Shown: positions 11,144 to 25,487, numbered from the stretch's first letter. The stretch: 64,000 bases of DNA from Nectonema munidae (GCA_030549495.1 JAUIRK010000036.1:243501-307500), one strand, 5' to 3'. Made by a program: numbers and translations. Notes: a model not told the origin generated them from the letters alone.

Positions 11144-14060
11144 GCTTTGTGTGAATTTAAAGTAACAAATGTTACTTATAACAGCTCTATTATCTGTGTA
11201 TATGAGTTCTTATATTTGTCAGTGTTTGTCCATTTCTTTGTTCACATTTCTGAATTTGTTTAGTGCTCCATATTTGGCATACTTTTTTTATAATTATAAA
11301 TTTTCTTCCTTACAACAGGTAGAAGGTGAATAAATCATTTTTCGGTATTTTCATTAGCGCTATATTAGAAAATTCTAGAGATAGTGTCTATATTATATTT
11401 TTTTATTTGTAAGTTCAAACATGATTTTAATAAGAAAATCATAGCAAAGGCAAACCTCATCTAAAGTTGGGAAAATGGCTTTGCTAAGCGCTCAAATTGA
11501 CTGTAAAGTTTTACTTGATCAAGTCAGATGCCAAGAGCTCTGTAGATTTTAGAGTTATTCAGTGTATCATGAGTTTGTGTCTGTCTTATCATTTTTCATA
11601 TGAATTAAAGTTTCATAGAATTTAGTTTATTTTTCATATAAACAGTGTGAAATTTCAATCGTGCTTTACTTCCACTTCTCCTCATTTCAAGAATTTTATT
11701 ACTTTTATTTTCTTACTTTCAAGTTTTTTCAGCTCTTTCAAAGTTTTTAACTGAGTGATAAAAGCGTGTAATTGCGCAACATATGTGGGCATAATCAATC
11801 ATAAGATCAAAATATTGGAATGAGTAACTTAATAGTACCTAAAATTTGTTTTTTCTATAAAAAAACCGTTTACCTCTCGATTTTCTCCTCTTTCTTATAA
11901 ACATAAAAAGAGTGCACTGCAAAAAGGGTTATGATGAATCAAATGGCTCTCACCTTAAAATGCACCTTTTCATCGCTTGGGTCTGAAATACCGCTTTATG
12001 AACTGCTGGATCAAATAGTAGTAGTCCATCTTCTAATATAGATGCAAAAAAATCATTTATATAAATTGAATTGAGCTTCTTACCCCTTAAAAATATGCGG
12101 TAATATGAACTCTGCGTCAGTGTAATCTGAAAGCAATATGTCTCATATGAAGCTTCAAGAACCTTTGAAGTTTGTTACTGAAATGTCACACTACTGAACA
12201 AACACCAAGTTTCAAACTTCCTAAAAATTCAAAAGGATAAGTGTTCAAACATTGCGAACGCGGATGTTCAAACTTAAATGATTCGCGGATGAGGGTGTTT
12301 AGATAATGTACACTTTATTTCTTTCATTATTAAGAAGCATCATTATCTCCTATTACTCCACTAGAATCTCTAATACCAACATACGTAGATACATAAAATT
12401 AGTTTTTTTTAATTTTATACAAATTCTAGTTCCTACATTTTAAAATTATTATTTATAAATAAACTGATATTAAATTTTTATTCTCATTTTTAAAAGTTTT
12501 TTATTTAATTCAATGTTTTTAGCACGAATAGATAATTAAACCTTTTAGTATTTAGAAAAATAGAATAACTTAAAATGTTAGAAAAATTGTTTGTTGCAAA
12601 GCTTTTTGAGTCGTAAGATTTAATTTTTAAAAAAAATTATCATTATTACTTTTTGTTGTGAACTTGTACTCTTCACACTTATACATATTTGGCGAGATCC
12701 ATACCGGAAAATACGTGGACCAAATGACAATTCTGTCAAATATCTTTACATTAAAGGTCCAGTTACTTCTACCCTGTAGCTAAGTGTTTCCCAAACTTCA
12801 GTACTCAACGCCCTCATTTGATGACATTTTTAAAAAAGTAACTTAAACATCATTTTTTTCAAAAAAGGCATTATTCAAAGAAACTCCTTACTTCGCTAAT
12901 TTATTAGAGAATAATTTCTTTCAGAATAAAAAAAATGCGTAGAAATTTAACATAAAAATGGCCTTTCACGTAAAAAGATAGTGACATAATTTGCATTTTT
13001 TAGCAAATTTGTGATTAATCCATTTTCACATATGTCTAATTCATACTTTCTTATATTAATTAAAATTTTGTTTATGAATAAAGCTATCTTAGCTATTTCA
13101 GAATAGTTGGCAGAGAATTTTAATTTTTCCCATTATATCCAAAAATGCATAGCTACTTACAAATTATTCAAAGTATACGTGTCATATAAATTTTTATTTT
13201 AATGTTTTTTTGTTACAATAAAAAAAAAGCGATTTGAACAATTCATGATAAAAATTATCTTTCTAAATTCAAGCAAATTCAATTTCAGTATAAATATATA
13301 AATTCTCGTCGTCAAAAAGAAAAGTTAGATTTTTTGAAAACGAACCTTATTGTCTACTAGTGTCCCATTTGGCATGGACAGATTAAAATGCAAAGATTTC
13401 GTAATAAGCATTTAATTTTTCACTATTATTATCATTTAAGATGTGACGAAAATTTTTTGTTATGTTTCGTTAAAACGAGTAACGATTATAACGTTATAAC
13501 AAGTCATATAAGATTACGCCACTGGACAAAGCATTTTTAAAATTGAAATTAGTTTTAATTTTTGGCTACCATCACATCTAAACAATCTTCAAATTAAACA
13601 ACAAACAGATTTTTTATTTAAAGCTAAATTTTATCATATTCAACATTTTCGGATTTATTTCCGACATTATGATCATGATTTCCCACTATTGATTTCATGT
13701 TAAAATATCACGATATCTGAACATTTACTCCAAACGCTTTTTTGAATTTCCGACTTAAGGCGCTAAAATTAAAAAAAAATTTTAAAGTGAACTTTGGAGA
13801 ACAGTCATTAGCTTTATTTTTAAATGCAATTTATTATATATTTAAAGCAGATATTTTTCATTTCACGCTACCGAGGTGTTTGAACTGAGCATCAAACGTT
13901 GACCTATTTCATCCCAGGAAAAGCAGAGGAGATGAAGTAGTTTGTTATAAAAGTATCCCCCGTTGAGGACTATTGTGACATGAAAATCGTATATCTTTTG
14001 AATATAAAAAATTACAATGAAAAAGAAGGCAAAATATTATATAGTCTTCAAAGTTCTGTC
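11144..14060. other. no gene recognised
   Basis: AT-rich non-coding sequence. No long open frame, repeat end or tRNA-like motif was recognised. Confidence 0.5.
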
Positions 14061-14299
14061 TTAACCCATTTACGACCAATGTTCCTATTTGGGAACATAA
14101 GTAATTTTATCTTCGTCTGCTTTTTTCAATGACTTTGAATATAAATCGTCTGCGTTTTTTTAGATATCGTCTGCTTTGCTTGGTCGTAAATGGGTTCCCG
14201 TTAACGAACAGAATAATCAGACGATATCTATTGTAAAGCAGAAGAAAAGCTTTGATAAACGCAGACGATTTTATTTTTGTAAAGTCGACTCTGGGCGTT
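14061..14299. mobile_element. piggyBac-type MITE with decayed inverted neighbour
   Basis: A 14061-14194 unit begins TTAACCCATTTACGACCAA and ends TTGGTCGTAAATGGG, a perfect terminal inverted repeat next to TTAA, the piggyBac target. Next to the left end is a small hairpin, GTTCC-tattt-GGAAC. The right TTAA has decayed to TTCC. Directly after it, 14201-14299 (between two TTAA sites) carries the internal words cagacgatatct, aaagcag and acgcagacgatt in the opposite orientation, so it looks like an older inverted copy. Confidence 0.75.
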
Positions 14300-16040
14300 A
14301 ACCGGATAATGCGTGGAAATGATTAGTGGAAAATGCTCGGATTTCAGAAACCAGAATGGGGAAAAGAGAAAATAAATAAAAAGATTTGATCTTTAAAATG
14401 ATGAAATCAATGTTTCTTCCTAGAATCGGGAGAAGGATTTTTTATGCGCGAGAACTAAATTTTTTCGCCAATTGATCATCTGTTTTGTTGAAAGAATTCA
14501 GCGATAGTATCTTCTTCTTTTGTCAATCTTGAAGCAAAAAAAAACAAAATTGACTATGAAATTTTTGGTGTTTGCTTTAGCATATAGCACTTTTCAGACG
14601 ATTTGCATTCAATCTTCTTCGAATAAATCAAAAGAGATTTTCAAAAAAAAGATCCTAAAAGTGACCAAAATTTTTATCATTTGTTTTACTAAATAAAATA
14701 AAAAATTTGTGCAGCACTTTTCGGTTTGTGAAAAAAAAATGCAAAAAGATTAAAAAGTATGATGATTAATTTTATTGAAAGATTTTGAACATTTGAAGAT
14801 AAAGAATTTGTAATTAACAAATAGTAAAAATATTATTTGAGCTATTTTGCTCAAAAAATTGGGTTTGGTTGGCGTGCATTTTAAAACTCCAAGATTTTTA
14901 AGAAATAAAAAATGCAATTATCATCAATCAGAGTATGAATAAATCTAACTTCCTCGCACTTTAGGATAATTCGTTGTTACGAGTGTGTTTTTGTGAAATT
15001 TGAAAATACTTATCAACGCAATGTGAAATATTTTATTTTGCTAAAAGTAAAAGACAAAAACATGTGGTAAATTTGCATTTTTGCACTAATCAATTTTTCC
15101 TACCTAATTTCTTATTCTTAGCTTTTTGTGTGAAGTATATCTGATGATAGTTTTTTTTTTTAAAAAAAAAAAGATCTTTACTTTCGTTTGTGATAATGAG
15201 ATGATATCTATCTCCAAATTCTTTGCCTAGAACTCAGACAAATTTGTTCTTTCTAAAAGCTTGTTTTCCTTCACAATTTTAAATATAGTAGTTTTTGTTT
15301 TACGTATATCTGCGAATTCTCGATTGCTCAAAAATGGATGATGATCTTAAACTCAGTATTTTGAATCATGGTCATCGGGCTGATGATGGAAAGGATGATT
15401 GAGGTGTAGCATTTTCTCATTTCCATGTCAAATTATGCGAGCAATTTGTGCACAAGCCTGCAGCAAAATAACTCCTCACAACGAAACATTTTTGCCTGCC
15501 ATAATCATTCAAGTTGGAGACAATTTGTCTCCCTTGTGCTTCCAAAGGAATGATGATGATTGCCTGCTTTTTCTCTCGTTTTGCTGGAAGTAATTCTGAG
15601 CTAGAACCGCTTGAGAGTGTGTGAGTGCAGAAGATTCTTCATCTCCATGGTCCTTGCCTCATTACTTCACTTTGTTTATGCTATCGTGTGTCACAATTGC
15701 AAAATGGTGAAAAGCATAAATTAAAGCCTCATTTTTTGAATAAATGATTCTTCTCTTTCGAGCTAAATTGGGCAGAATTCGAGCAATTTTGCTTCCACCG
15801 CATGCGACGTACCCTTGCAAGTACACACGTATTCAAAGAAGTAGAAGAAGATGAGAAATTATGTCTTTTTTTTCAAAATATCAATTTTCTAGCAGAAACG
15901 CACATAACATTGAACAAAATTTGATGAATGTTTAGCAGTGTTTCTCAATGTGGTCAAACTTTTCTTGAAGCGGGAACGCTGGCCCGAATATTGAAAAGTT
16001 TTAAACAACAGTAGCATTGTGAAATACCAATTAATACTTG
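14300..16040. other. no gene recognised; denser non-repeat block at 15.3-15.9 kb
   Basis: No coding region was supported. Between about 15330 and 15860 the base composition is less AT-rich than its neighbours and free of recognisable repeats. It could be a regulatory or conserved block, but there is no motif evidence. Confidence 0.35.
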
Positions 16041-16041
16041 T

Positions 16042-16292
16042 TTAACCCATTTAAGACCAAGCAAAGCAGACGATATCTAAAAAAACGCAGACGATTTATA
16101 TTCAAAGTCATTGAAAAAAGCAGACGAAAATGAAATTACTTATGTAAGAGAAGGTTAACCCATTTACGACCAATGTTCCTATTTTGGAACATAAGTAATT
16201 TCATCTTCGTCTGCTTTTTTCAATGACTTTGAATATAAATCGTCTGCGTTTTTTTAGATATCGTCTGCTTTGCTTGGTCTTAAATGGGTTAA
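16042..16292. mobile_element. piggyBac-type MITE pair forming a large inverted repeat
   Basis: A complete copy occupies 16155-16292, with TTAA at both ends and ends CCCATTTACGACC and GGTCTTAAATGGG. A partial copy in the opposite orientation, 16042-16145, lies just before it; it stops short of the terminal hairpin. The two make inverted arms of about 100 bp around a spacer of about 40 bp. Same family as 14061-14194. Confidence 0.82.
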
Positions 16293-18845
16293 AGCAAAAT
16301 AAAGCAAATGCTTTTGCAACACCTATCAATATCAAAATTGATAAACTTGCTTCTCGCGCGGGATCTGGCCGTCTAGTAGTAGTTTGGTGACCACTGATGT
16401 GGAGTGTAGACCCCCAATTAGTCCACAATATTTTTAGAGGACTACTTATAAGCATACTTGAAATTGAGGGTCCACCAAATTTTGCCAAGTGTCCATAACA
16501 AAAAATATCCATCTTCATATCTTGTTGAATCAGGTTTTTATACTTAATTATTATTAGTTTTAAAACGTTTAATTGTGTTCTCAAAAAGTCGAAATCTTGA
16601 CTTCACGCAGCCTGACATCAAGTTTAGGTTCAAAGCATCAAGTCCAACGCTCACACTAAACAACATATTTTTTTAAATAGAAATTCTACCTATTTTGACT
16701 TAATGAGTTTATTGATTTTGTGAAATTTAATCAATTGTTATTAGACAAGCAAGCACGTTTAAAAAAAGTTAATTTCGTGTATTTTTCACAAATAAAAACA
16801 TTTAAAAATAAATTTTGTAGCAATGAAAGTGTATGGGTCCACCAAAAAAATCCAGCTCGCAAAAGGTCCACATAACGTAAAAAATGGTGAGAATCTTTAA
16901 TGCAAAGCAACACTTACCAATAAACAAACTTTGGCTGTTAAACATTTTAAAATTAATTCCAGTGATTTTATTATTATTGATTTTTATCGTTAGCGATAAT
17001 TTTTTGGCTCTATAAACTTTCTATACAAATATTTTTTGGGTCAATTACGAAATTTTTTTCAATGTGTCTTCTTTGTAGATTTAAAATTCCGACAAGTGAA
17101 AAGGAATTATGCTTTAAGATTGAACTGATCAAATATTAGGAAGGCTAACTTTTTTCTCATATGCCATGTCAAGCTTTGATAATACACGGCTATCATTGGC
17201 ATTAAGTAATAGTTTAAAGAAACTTTTGCATTCCAAAATATTTTTATAGGATGCAAAAACAAACTTATTCTATTGAAAATTAAAAAATATGAAGTTATTG
17301 AAGCTTCTTAGAATTTTTTAAACCTTGCTTCTAAAGCCTTCTTACTCAAACTTGAATGTACTTACTAGCAAGATTAATGTGTAGGTCGTAATCGCTCATT
17401 TGGATGAAGTGTAAATTCAATTTGACAGTTTTTGTAAGCGTTGCTTTATTTCCAGTAAGTTAGCAAACTTGTGCTCAATATTTCTTTTTCTATTTTTAAC
17501 TTCTTTACACAAATGATGTGATGAATAACTAACTTATCTATACCCGAATTTACATTTCCAAATGTCTTATGATAGGACATATGGAATGAATATTTATCTA
17601 CTAAAGTTACATGATAAATGGTCCATTCATTCAAATCGCGTTTGCTAAACAGCTAAATGTCCATTTTGCCATATGCCTGGAAACCATGTATGTAAGTATA
17701 TAAATTTGGAATTTGATCTGTCCGTATCAAAGAAAAAGTATACAAAACAGAGAAGTTTTTGTCTTTAAATCGAATAATATGATTTCCCGTATTAGCTATA
17801 AATAAAATGTCCTTTTTTTAGAAGTGTACGGGTTTAAGAGGTGTCTGAAGAGAGAAGTCTTACTGTATAAGCCAACTTGATTCTGATTGAGGGAAGCAAA
17901 GTTGTGAACGATTTAAAATTGTCGATAAAAAGCAAAAAGCTTTCTCTATTTTGGGTTTGAAGTTCGTAACACTGACTAAAGCTACTCATTTTGAACATTT
18001 TTTAGAAATAGAATGATAAATATAAATATGTTCAAGGTTATCTTTTATTTGTTTTACGCAATACTTTCGCACTAAACAGGTGCATTTTTGGAAAGTGTTA
18101 GTTTTTGCTACTAAAAATTGTAGATCATAGGAAATCCAGCATTCTGAACTACAATATGTTTTGTAATCTAATGAGCTGAAAGTGTGGAATAAGCGACAAC
18201 ACAAAAATAAGGGTATTTGATAGAAAGTTTGAGAAGTATAGAAGAGTTTGCGATTCGGATTCAAGAATGACCTAATCCCATTAAATCATTCATTTAGAGC
18301 ATTTGCTCAGTGCATTCACACTAAAGGCATCAAAGATTTGCAATATACGCGTTCCCTTATATTGAAAAGGACAAAATTTATATTGAACACCTCTACATGC
18401 AATAAAACAATCAAAAAAAAATTTCTGATTGACATCAAAAATATTTGAAAGCTATCACCATCTATTTTAGAAATATGTCCATTCTATATATTATTTCAAT
18501 ATCACTCAAAGAGGATTCGGCCACTGAATATTTTGATCCTTGAAGCATAACTGTCCACAGGACGAATTGTATCGAGGCCAAATTGCTTAGATACGGAGTT
18601 GTCTTGTGACCGAATCGTCTCTGAAACCATTCGTAATGATTGGTTCTAGGCCATTTAAGTGTCGTGCAAAATTTTTAAGACTATTCATCGGCTCTCTTTT
18701 TCAATGGATAACTTAAATATTGAAAGCCTACCACTCATGTCCCACGGGTCTTCATTACTCCGGCTTCTGAGTGTGTTTTTTTCTTTTCGGATTAATCAAT
18801 TGATTTTTAGGATTAGGATTAGGGAGGATGTTTTGGATTTCGAAC
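16293..18845. other. no gene recognised
   Basis: Several short open frames occur, but none shows a known motif, and all are of the length expected by chance in such AT-rich DNA. Confidence 0.5.
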
Positions 18846-18853
18846 GTTTAGAC

Positions 18854-19161
18854 CAGGGATCGGCAAACTTTTTTACCCGTCGACCCCTTCATAGAACATT
18901 TGTCTTCACATCGACCCCCACCCCACATAGTAATGTTTCATAAAAAGATTAATCAATGTCCAACAATTAAGAGAAATAAATACAAACCAAAAATGTTTCA
19001 TATATTCTATACTATACAATGTGCTAAACTATGTTTTAAAAGAAAAAGGAGATTTATTACTACTATAAAGTAAAAAAAGCATAGAACAATTTATCTTATT
19101 GACCCCTAAAGATCTGTTATGGAGCCCCAGGGGTCGATATCGACCACTTTGCCGACCCCTG
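18854..19161. mobile_element. hAT MITE (308 bp) with exact target duplication
   Basis: Terminal inverted repeats begin cagggatcggcaaac on the left and, in reverse, caggggtcggcaaag on the right. The 8-bp duplication gtttagac lies at 18846-18853 and 19162-19169 without mismatch. There is no coding content. The exact duplication suggests a fairly young insertion. Confidence 0.92.
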
Positions 19162-19169
19162 GTTTAGAC

Positions 19170-20059
19170 TAAGCACTTTGCTAAGAAAGATGTGTAGTAG
19201 TAGAGGCAGAGAGTAAAAGAGAGCATTGATTGGTGAAGAGATAATGCGATTCAAATCGGTTAAACGCTCATAAGCATTCAAACAACATCTGCTGTTTTTT
19301 TTCCAATCTCTTTCTCTCTCTCTCAAAACCAAACTACATATTTATTTCATCTAATTAATATCATCTTCATCCTCATTATTCTTGTATTTGTGCTTCATCA
19401 AATCCAATCGACATTTAACGCCATTTTTAGGCTGTTCAGAATCACTTAATTAATACATCACCTCATCTTCGCCTTCATCGTGAATGCCAAAACAACATCA
19501 GATTTGCAGCATCTTCAATTCCTTTTTCACAAAAATGTGCTGAGAATAAAGCTGGAAAGAGGCGTCGTCGTCGTCTATCGCATAATGTGTATTCATTAAA
19601 ATTCCGTATTGCAAAGTTAGGAAATCGTATCTGTTTAAAATATTTGGCATTTTCCCATTCAATATTCAATACTTTCTCTATAAATGGATATAACAGCTTC
19701 CTCCTTCTCTCCACCAATCAATCTTCCACGTATTGTGGTGTGTATGCATGCAAAATTATTCAAATACGATGTAATTCTTTAGTTCACATTATAATATTGA
19801 CAATGCACATAAATGTGAGTTTAATTGAAAAGACGATTTCACGCGTTGCTTGTAATCAGAGTGTGTTCAAATTTTAGTCAAAATGAGGCTTCTTCCACCT
19901 CGGGCCCAAATATTTGGGCGTCATTACTTTTCGTCCAACTGCAAAAGGTCACTGCTATCTTAGCTAGATACTGAATACCGAAAACAACAACAAATATGTC
20001 CGCAAATCAAAATATGAGCTGACGGGTTGGAGATGACGATCAAGTTGTCTACCCGGGTT
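19170..20059. other. no gene recognised
   Basis: Non-coding, with a (TC)n run near 19312-19324 and a CGT-rich spot near 19563. Of lower AT content than the flanks, but no motif identifies it. Confidence 0.4.
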
Positions 20060-20154
20060 CAAACGTACAGGTTATGAGATTTAGAATTGAAGTAGTGTGG
20101 TTGTTCTATATGCTGCGTTTGGGACTCGCATGTAAAAAAGTTTGAAGAACCCTG
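20060..20154. mobile_element. right end of a hAT element (truncated)
   Basis: Read in reverse from 20154, the sequence is cagggttcttcaaac followed by a run of T, typical of a hAT terminus. The possible target duplication gtcaaaac follows, but its partner was not found, so the left end is lost. Near 20348, acgggtgtccaagg resembles another hAT terminus fragment. Confidence 0.55.
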
Positions 20155-20849
20155 GTCAAAACTAAACAAGAATTTGTCTCCCCCTTTTCTCGAAATGTGG
20201 GCTTTCAAATCGTTCGTCCCCTTATAAATGATAACCAAAATTTCGGCCCCAATACTTTGGCCTTTAAGAACCAGAATTTTGAAGACTAATGGTCTACTTT
20301 GCTTTTTCAATGAAATTTTATATTCTTAAGGCAATTTTCATTTCTTTGGCACGGGTGTCCAAGGGCGCAACCACAAATTTTCGAACCCTGAGGGCTGAAA
20401 CTATACATAATGAAAATACACACTAAAAAATTTCCTTTTCTAGAAGCTTTTCAGAAAAATTTTTCTGGCATGGACTTAAGAACTGTTTTAGAAAAATATT
20501 TGTGTGCTGAATCCAAATCTGATCTCAGATTTGTTCCATCACATCACGTTTTTGTGCTATAGGTGCACCCCATTTTCTTAAATCTTAAAGTTGTGACTTC
20601 TAAATGTGTTAAGTAATGGTGTATCTAAGCCATGATAATATGTATTTTTTCAATATGAATTTTTGAATATATATTGAAATATACAAGTTTTTTCTTTTTA
20701 CAGATTGTATTAATAATAATTCTTGCTAATTTATGATTTAATGATGGCCACAACATCGCTAGGAAAGTGCTCAAATGATCGAGTTATATTTTGCTATATC
20801 TGGGGAAACTAATTTGAAGACTCAAAGGCGCAACATCACGAACTTTCAT

Positions 20850-22187
20850 AAGAGTGTGTATCTGGCATACTTTAAAGTACCACTTGGAGACCAAGACAAA
20901 AGTTAGGCTCCTCATAAAGTGTGCAAGTCTTGTCTAGAAACTTTACGGTCATGGTCTCAAGGAAGCGAAGTTAAACTAAAGTTTCGAGACAACCCACTAA
21001 TCACTTGGATAACTGTTATTTCTGCCTTGTCAAAGTAAAAGGTTTTAATAAGAAAAACAAACAGCATTTGCAATACCCAAGTATTCCTTCAGCCATTCAG
21101 CCAGTTCCACACAGTGAAGAAATACCTTTGCGGAAATTCATTAAACTTCAAAAGATTTACGACACAGATCTCAGTTCAACTTCCTCTTTTGAAGAGGAAC
21201 TGCCAGATATTTTTCAAACATATGATGCAGATTGGGAAAAACCATCTCTATTTACCCATTCTGAGTTAAATGATCTGGTTAGGGATCTATATCTGTCAAA
21301 AAAGTCTGCTGAATTGTCGGCTTCAAGACTGCTAGAAAAACGAATGCTAGTACCTGGTACACGTGTCTAGTTATATCGCAACAGGGTAAAGTATGTACTT
21401 TCATTCAGATGACCAGATCGTTTATAGTACCGATGTAAAAGGGCTACTACTCTCTATGGGACTACCGGCATATGATTGAAAAGATTGGAGGCTTTTTATC
21501 GATAGTTCATGGTTGGTTGATATGTGTTGATCTCAAAATGATTAACTTTCTTCTTGGCCAGCAAGGAGGATACACAAAATATCCGTGTTTTCTATGCTAC
21601 TGTGGCCACTTAGACAGCGTTTAACACCAGAAGATTGAAATGTGATCAATAAACCTCTACTTGACAGAAATAGAATAGTGTTCCTCCTCTACACATAAAA
21701 CTTGGAGTGATGAAGCAGTTGTAAAAGCTCTTGATCACAATGGACAATGCTTTAGTTATATATGTTCAGCATTTCCTGGACTTAGTGAAGAAAAAAAACC
21801 GAAATATTTGATGAACCTCAAATTAGAACGTTGATGAAAGATCTATAACTATAAAAAGTTGCTGAAAACTGTAAAGAAATTGCTGAAGAGCTACTTGTCA
21901 CCTTTAGGGGTCTTGGATGTAGAATGAGCATCAAGATTCATTACTTGCATAGCCATTTGGACAAGTTTCCAGAAAATCTTGGAGATGTTAGTGAAGAACA
22001 AGGGGAACGTTTTCATAAAGATATTAAAACGATGGAAGAACGTTATCAGAGCCGATGGGACTCAAGCATGATGGCAGATTATGGTTGGAGTTTAATGAGA
22101 GACGACCCAGAAGTTGTATATCAGAGATCAGCTAAAAAAAGCGCTTTAAATAATGATCATTTTGCATTGTTCGTTAATTTTTTGTCA
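20850..22187 (+). pseudogene. repeat-borne protein family remnant, copy 1
   Basis: Pieces in two or more frames read LGDQDK and CKSCLETLRSWSQGSE at 20880-20960, DNCYFCLVKVKGFNKKNKQ at 21008 with PVPHSEEIPLRKF, SELNDLVRDLYLSKKSAELS at 21260-21320, then MSIKIHYLHSHLDKFPENLG, EEQGERFHKDIKTMEERY and MMADYGWSLMRD at 21924-22110. I recognise this as a cysteine-containing protein family found in many copies in arthropod and cnidarian genomes. It is presumably carried by a mobile element, but its class is not known to me. The copy is broken in several places. A second copy lies at 42133-43560 on the other strand. Confidence 0.72.
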
Positions 22188-22838
22188 TGATAATTTTTTC
22201 ACTTGTAAATAAATGTACATTTGACTTTATTTAAATAAATTAAATACAATTCTTTTCCATCTATATATATATATATAACATAAGCAAATTTTTTGAAAAT
22301 CTCAAAAAGCTGATGTGATGGCAAAAAACTGAATTCATATTTGAATTCTACGACTAAAACTAAAAATAGCTAAAAAAATCTTTCGCTAGAAAAATCGTGC
22401 TGAACTGTGATAAAACAAAAGTGAAAGAAGAAAATCATTTTATTAACAATATATCATTTTTAGGGTAATAAAGCAATTTACATCTCAACAATTCAGCCTT
22501 TTTGACTTTTCGTTGAAATAGTTCAAAAACTCGAAAACTCTTTTAAGGATCGAAAAACTTCTCTCACAGGATGCAGTACTGATTCCTATTGTTAGAGCAG
22601 CTTGATACTCAAAAAATACCCTAGACAATTTTATAATATATTTATTGAAACTACCGATGTACAAAGAAAAGACTTCCTCACAAGCGCACTTTATCGGATG
22701 TAATTCATTTAAAACTTATATAAGCTTGAAAAATTGAATGGAGAGACTTGGAAAATTGAGAGGGGTTGAAGGTGCTCAGGTCAAAAATGGCGGGCCTTGG
22801 CGCAACTTTAAAAAATACTACCATACAAGTCTTGATGC
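22188..22838. other. no gene recognised; (TA)n near 22261
   Basis: AT-rich, with a (TA)n microsatellite at about 22262-22277. No coding evidence. Confidence 0.45.
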
Positions 22839-22953
22839 TTTAGGAAAGAGCCCATTCTTCATGGGGGGGGGGGGGCTAGACCCAAGTGCCCACCCCCTCT
22901 AGATCCGCCAGTGGAAGGAGGTTGACGGGTCAAAAAGTTTGAGGACCCCCAGG
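22839..22953. mobile_element. two adjoining hAT-like right ends with a poly-G run
   Basis: Read in reverse, 22914 starts cactggcggatctagaggg, and 22952 starts ctgggggtcctcaaac. Both look like element termini pointing the same way. A G homopolymer lies at 22863-22875. Left ends and target duplications were not found, so this is probably one element truncated by, or nested beside, another. Confidence 0.5.
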
Positions 22954-23044
22954 CTACAAGATATAGGCGATTTAATGAGAGCGAGTAAAGCTTGACCACT
23001 TTCAACAAATTTCAAAGGATATCATTAAAAAGTAAATAGTAGGG

Positions 23045-23245
23045 TTTCTTGCACATATGTCCCTTTGCCTCCGACTGGTTGCGACTCCGCTGGTGTTCCA
23101 CTGGTCCATAAAGATTCGTAAAATAGGGAAGAATAATCTTCCATAACTGGACAGATGGTCGGGATAGTCACGATCAGGAATTGAACCCACAACATCTAGA
23201 TTCTAGATGAAGAGCCTGCGCTCCTACCAATAGGCCATCTGTCGA
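23045..23245 (-). repeat. tRNA-derived SINE, family A
   Basis: On the minus strand a tRNA-like head carries a B box close to GGTTCAATTCC (about 23170-23180) and an A-box-like segment (23225-23243), followed by a body containing gattattcttccctattt. The same family appears at 25665-25800 (minus) and 60734-60806 (plus). Confidence 0.7.
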
Positions 23246-23249
23246 TATT

Positions 23250-25487
23250 GTTGATATTTTTGTATCCGTAAGTAATAGTTATTTTATTTATGTATCTTAT
23301 CAATAACTAGTATATGATATGGCAAAAATATTACACTTTCTGATAGAAATGATTTGAATGAGTATTCATGGAATCAAATACAAGTAAATCAGACGAAGAA
23401 ATGGTTAGATTTAAAATAAGTTGTAAAAATCAAAAAATAAGGTAGGAAGAAAAAAAAAATTTGATAATTGAGAAAGTAATAAAATGAAGAAGCAAAATTG
23501 ATTAATGAGAATATGCTTTAACAACAACAACAACTAACAAGTAAATTTATTTACAAAAGCACAATACTTTAAAGGATGATGAAAAGAAAATATATAAGTG
23601 AAACTTGAATGGAATTTTCATTAATGTAGTCCAGATCTAAGGGAAAGAAAATAAAGAGAATGAACTTTTGAAGGTGAGCATCAAAGGCCAATGAGCCGCT
23701 TAAAGACACAAACCAAAACAACAAAAAAAATTTGTAGCGAAGGATTCAAATCATAAAATTTCATATTGAGAGTAGGACATAATCGAAAAAAATTCCCTAA
23801 AATTTTCTTTTCACCATTTAGAAGAAGAAGAAGAAGAAGATTTTATTGAAGATTAAATCATTAAAATATCAAAACAAAAAATGTTATATCAATTTAAACT
23901 CATATTAAATGTCAGTATTTAGGTCATAATATTTAAGGTCAGTATTTAGGGTCAATGAAGTCAAGATATCCTTTTTTGTAACCAGAATACTTAGGGAACT
24001 TCAACCTTCGTTTACAATATAATTTTTTATATACAAACAAGATTTTGATTTTTCTTGAAACACTCCAGTCGTACTGGTCCTCAAAGTGTAAAACAGATTT
24101 TGAATGATTTTTTTTTTTACCATTTTTGGTTTTACTCTCTTTCGTTGAGGAAATGTTACCTGTCAATCTAATTGTTACATCAATACGATTGGTGCAAAAT
24201 ATTCAAATTTCTGATAAAAGTCTTTTAATCTGTACAAGTCAGACACTTATGTTCCAAGAAATCAAAATCGTCTGCTTTAAATATATAAAATAGCATTGAA
24301 AATGGAAGCACAACGATTTGTCTTGAAAATTCTGTTATTTAATGTTTTTTTGTAAAAAATAAAAATTTTTGTTCTTGACTTTTTTCAATATTATTTTTAT
24401 CTACGGTTTACAAATGTAAAAATCGGTATACTTTAGTAAAGACAACACCAAAAGAATTAAGGTGAATCCGGTAGAATATTTCCAAAGTATATTTAGTACC
24501 CGAAAATGAAAATGTCCTCAATATGTGGGAGTAGGTTTTGTTTAGTATCTTTTAAGCCTACCGGGATTCTTAAGATTGAATCCACCAGCCCTGGTTCTGA
24601 AGAAATGTTAACATAATTTTTTCAAAGCATGTAGTATATACTCAAATTTGACTTTCTCAATTGTAAAATTTTGTTTCATTTCACACTTATTTTTATGTAT
24701 TTTTTTTAAATTTATTTTTGTTCTAAATTTGTCAGTTTGTTGTCTTTATTTTGCAGTCTGAAATCTTTGTATTTGATAAATTATGAATATTCATTTAAAG
24801 GTAAGATTTTATGCTAAAAAAGGGATAAACAATCACATATAGTGCTAAATTTTTCTAAACTATATTCCGTTGTTAAGCGATGTCAAAACCGAAAAAATTT
24901 TCGGGCAACCGAGACATCTAACAGCCGCATACTAGCGTAGTTTTATATTTCGCAAAATTTTCTACTTTTTGGAATCCTGTGTTGTTGAATGTGCGATTAT
25001 GCTACATTTTTAAATTTAGATACTTTTTTAGTCAGAAACCATTTGAGACTTCTCCCAGCGGACATCATCTGAATCCGTACATATCGCAAATAAGGCCAAA
25101 TTGTCATGAATGATTTTTTAATCAATTAATTCTTCAATAAAGGCATTTTTAGCATTCCCAAGTCTGAGCGTATTGTAGTTTTAATGTTTTTAAAAACTGT
25201 TTTTTATTGTTATATGATACAAGTTTATATTCACTAGTTATATTCACTCACCGAATAACTTCGCCAATCACCACTAATTTTCAGTGGGGTAAGGGAAATT
25301 TTACCCCAAATCCTAAATATTGACCTTATTTTATATTTTTTAGATTAAAAAGATCAAAGGAAAAATCTTTATTTATTCGAGATGAAGAATTTATTGGTTA
25401 TTCGTGCATTTTTGCAACTTTGTGTGAAATACAGTTACCATAGAGTCGTGCACTACTTCTCCCTATTTTCGCGAAAAAAGATTCCAT
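23250..25487. other. no gene recognised
   Basis: Non-coding AT-rich sequence with an (AAG)n run at 23821-23840. At 24246-24330 there is a stretch (atcgtctgctttaaatat and neighbours) similar to 47774-47860. No gene was supported. Confidence 0.45.
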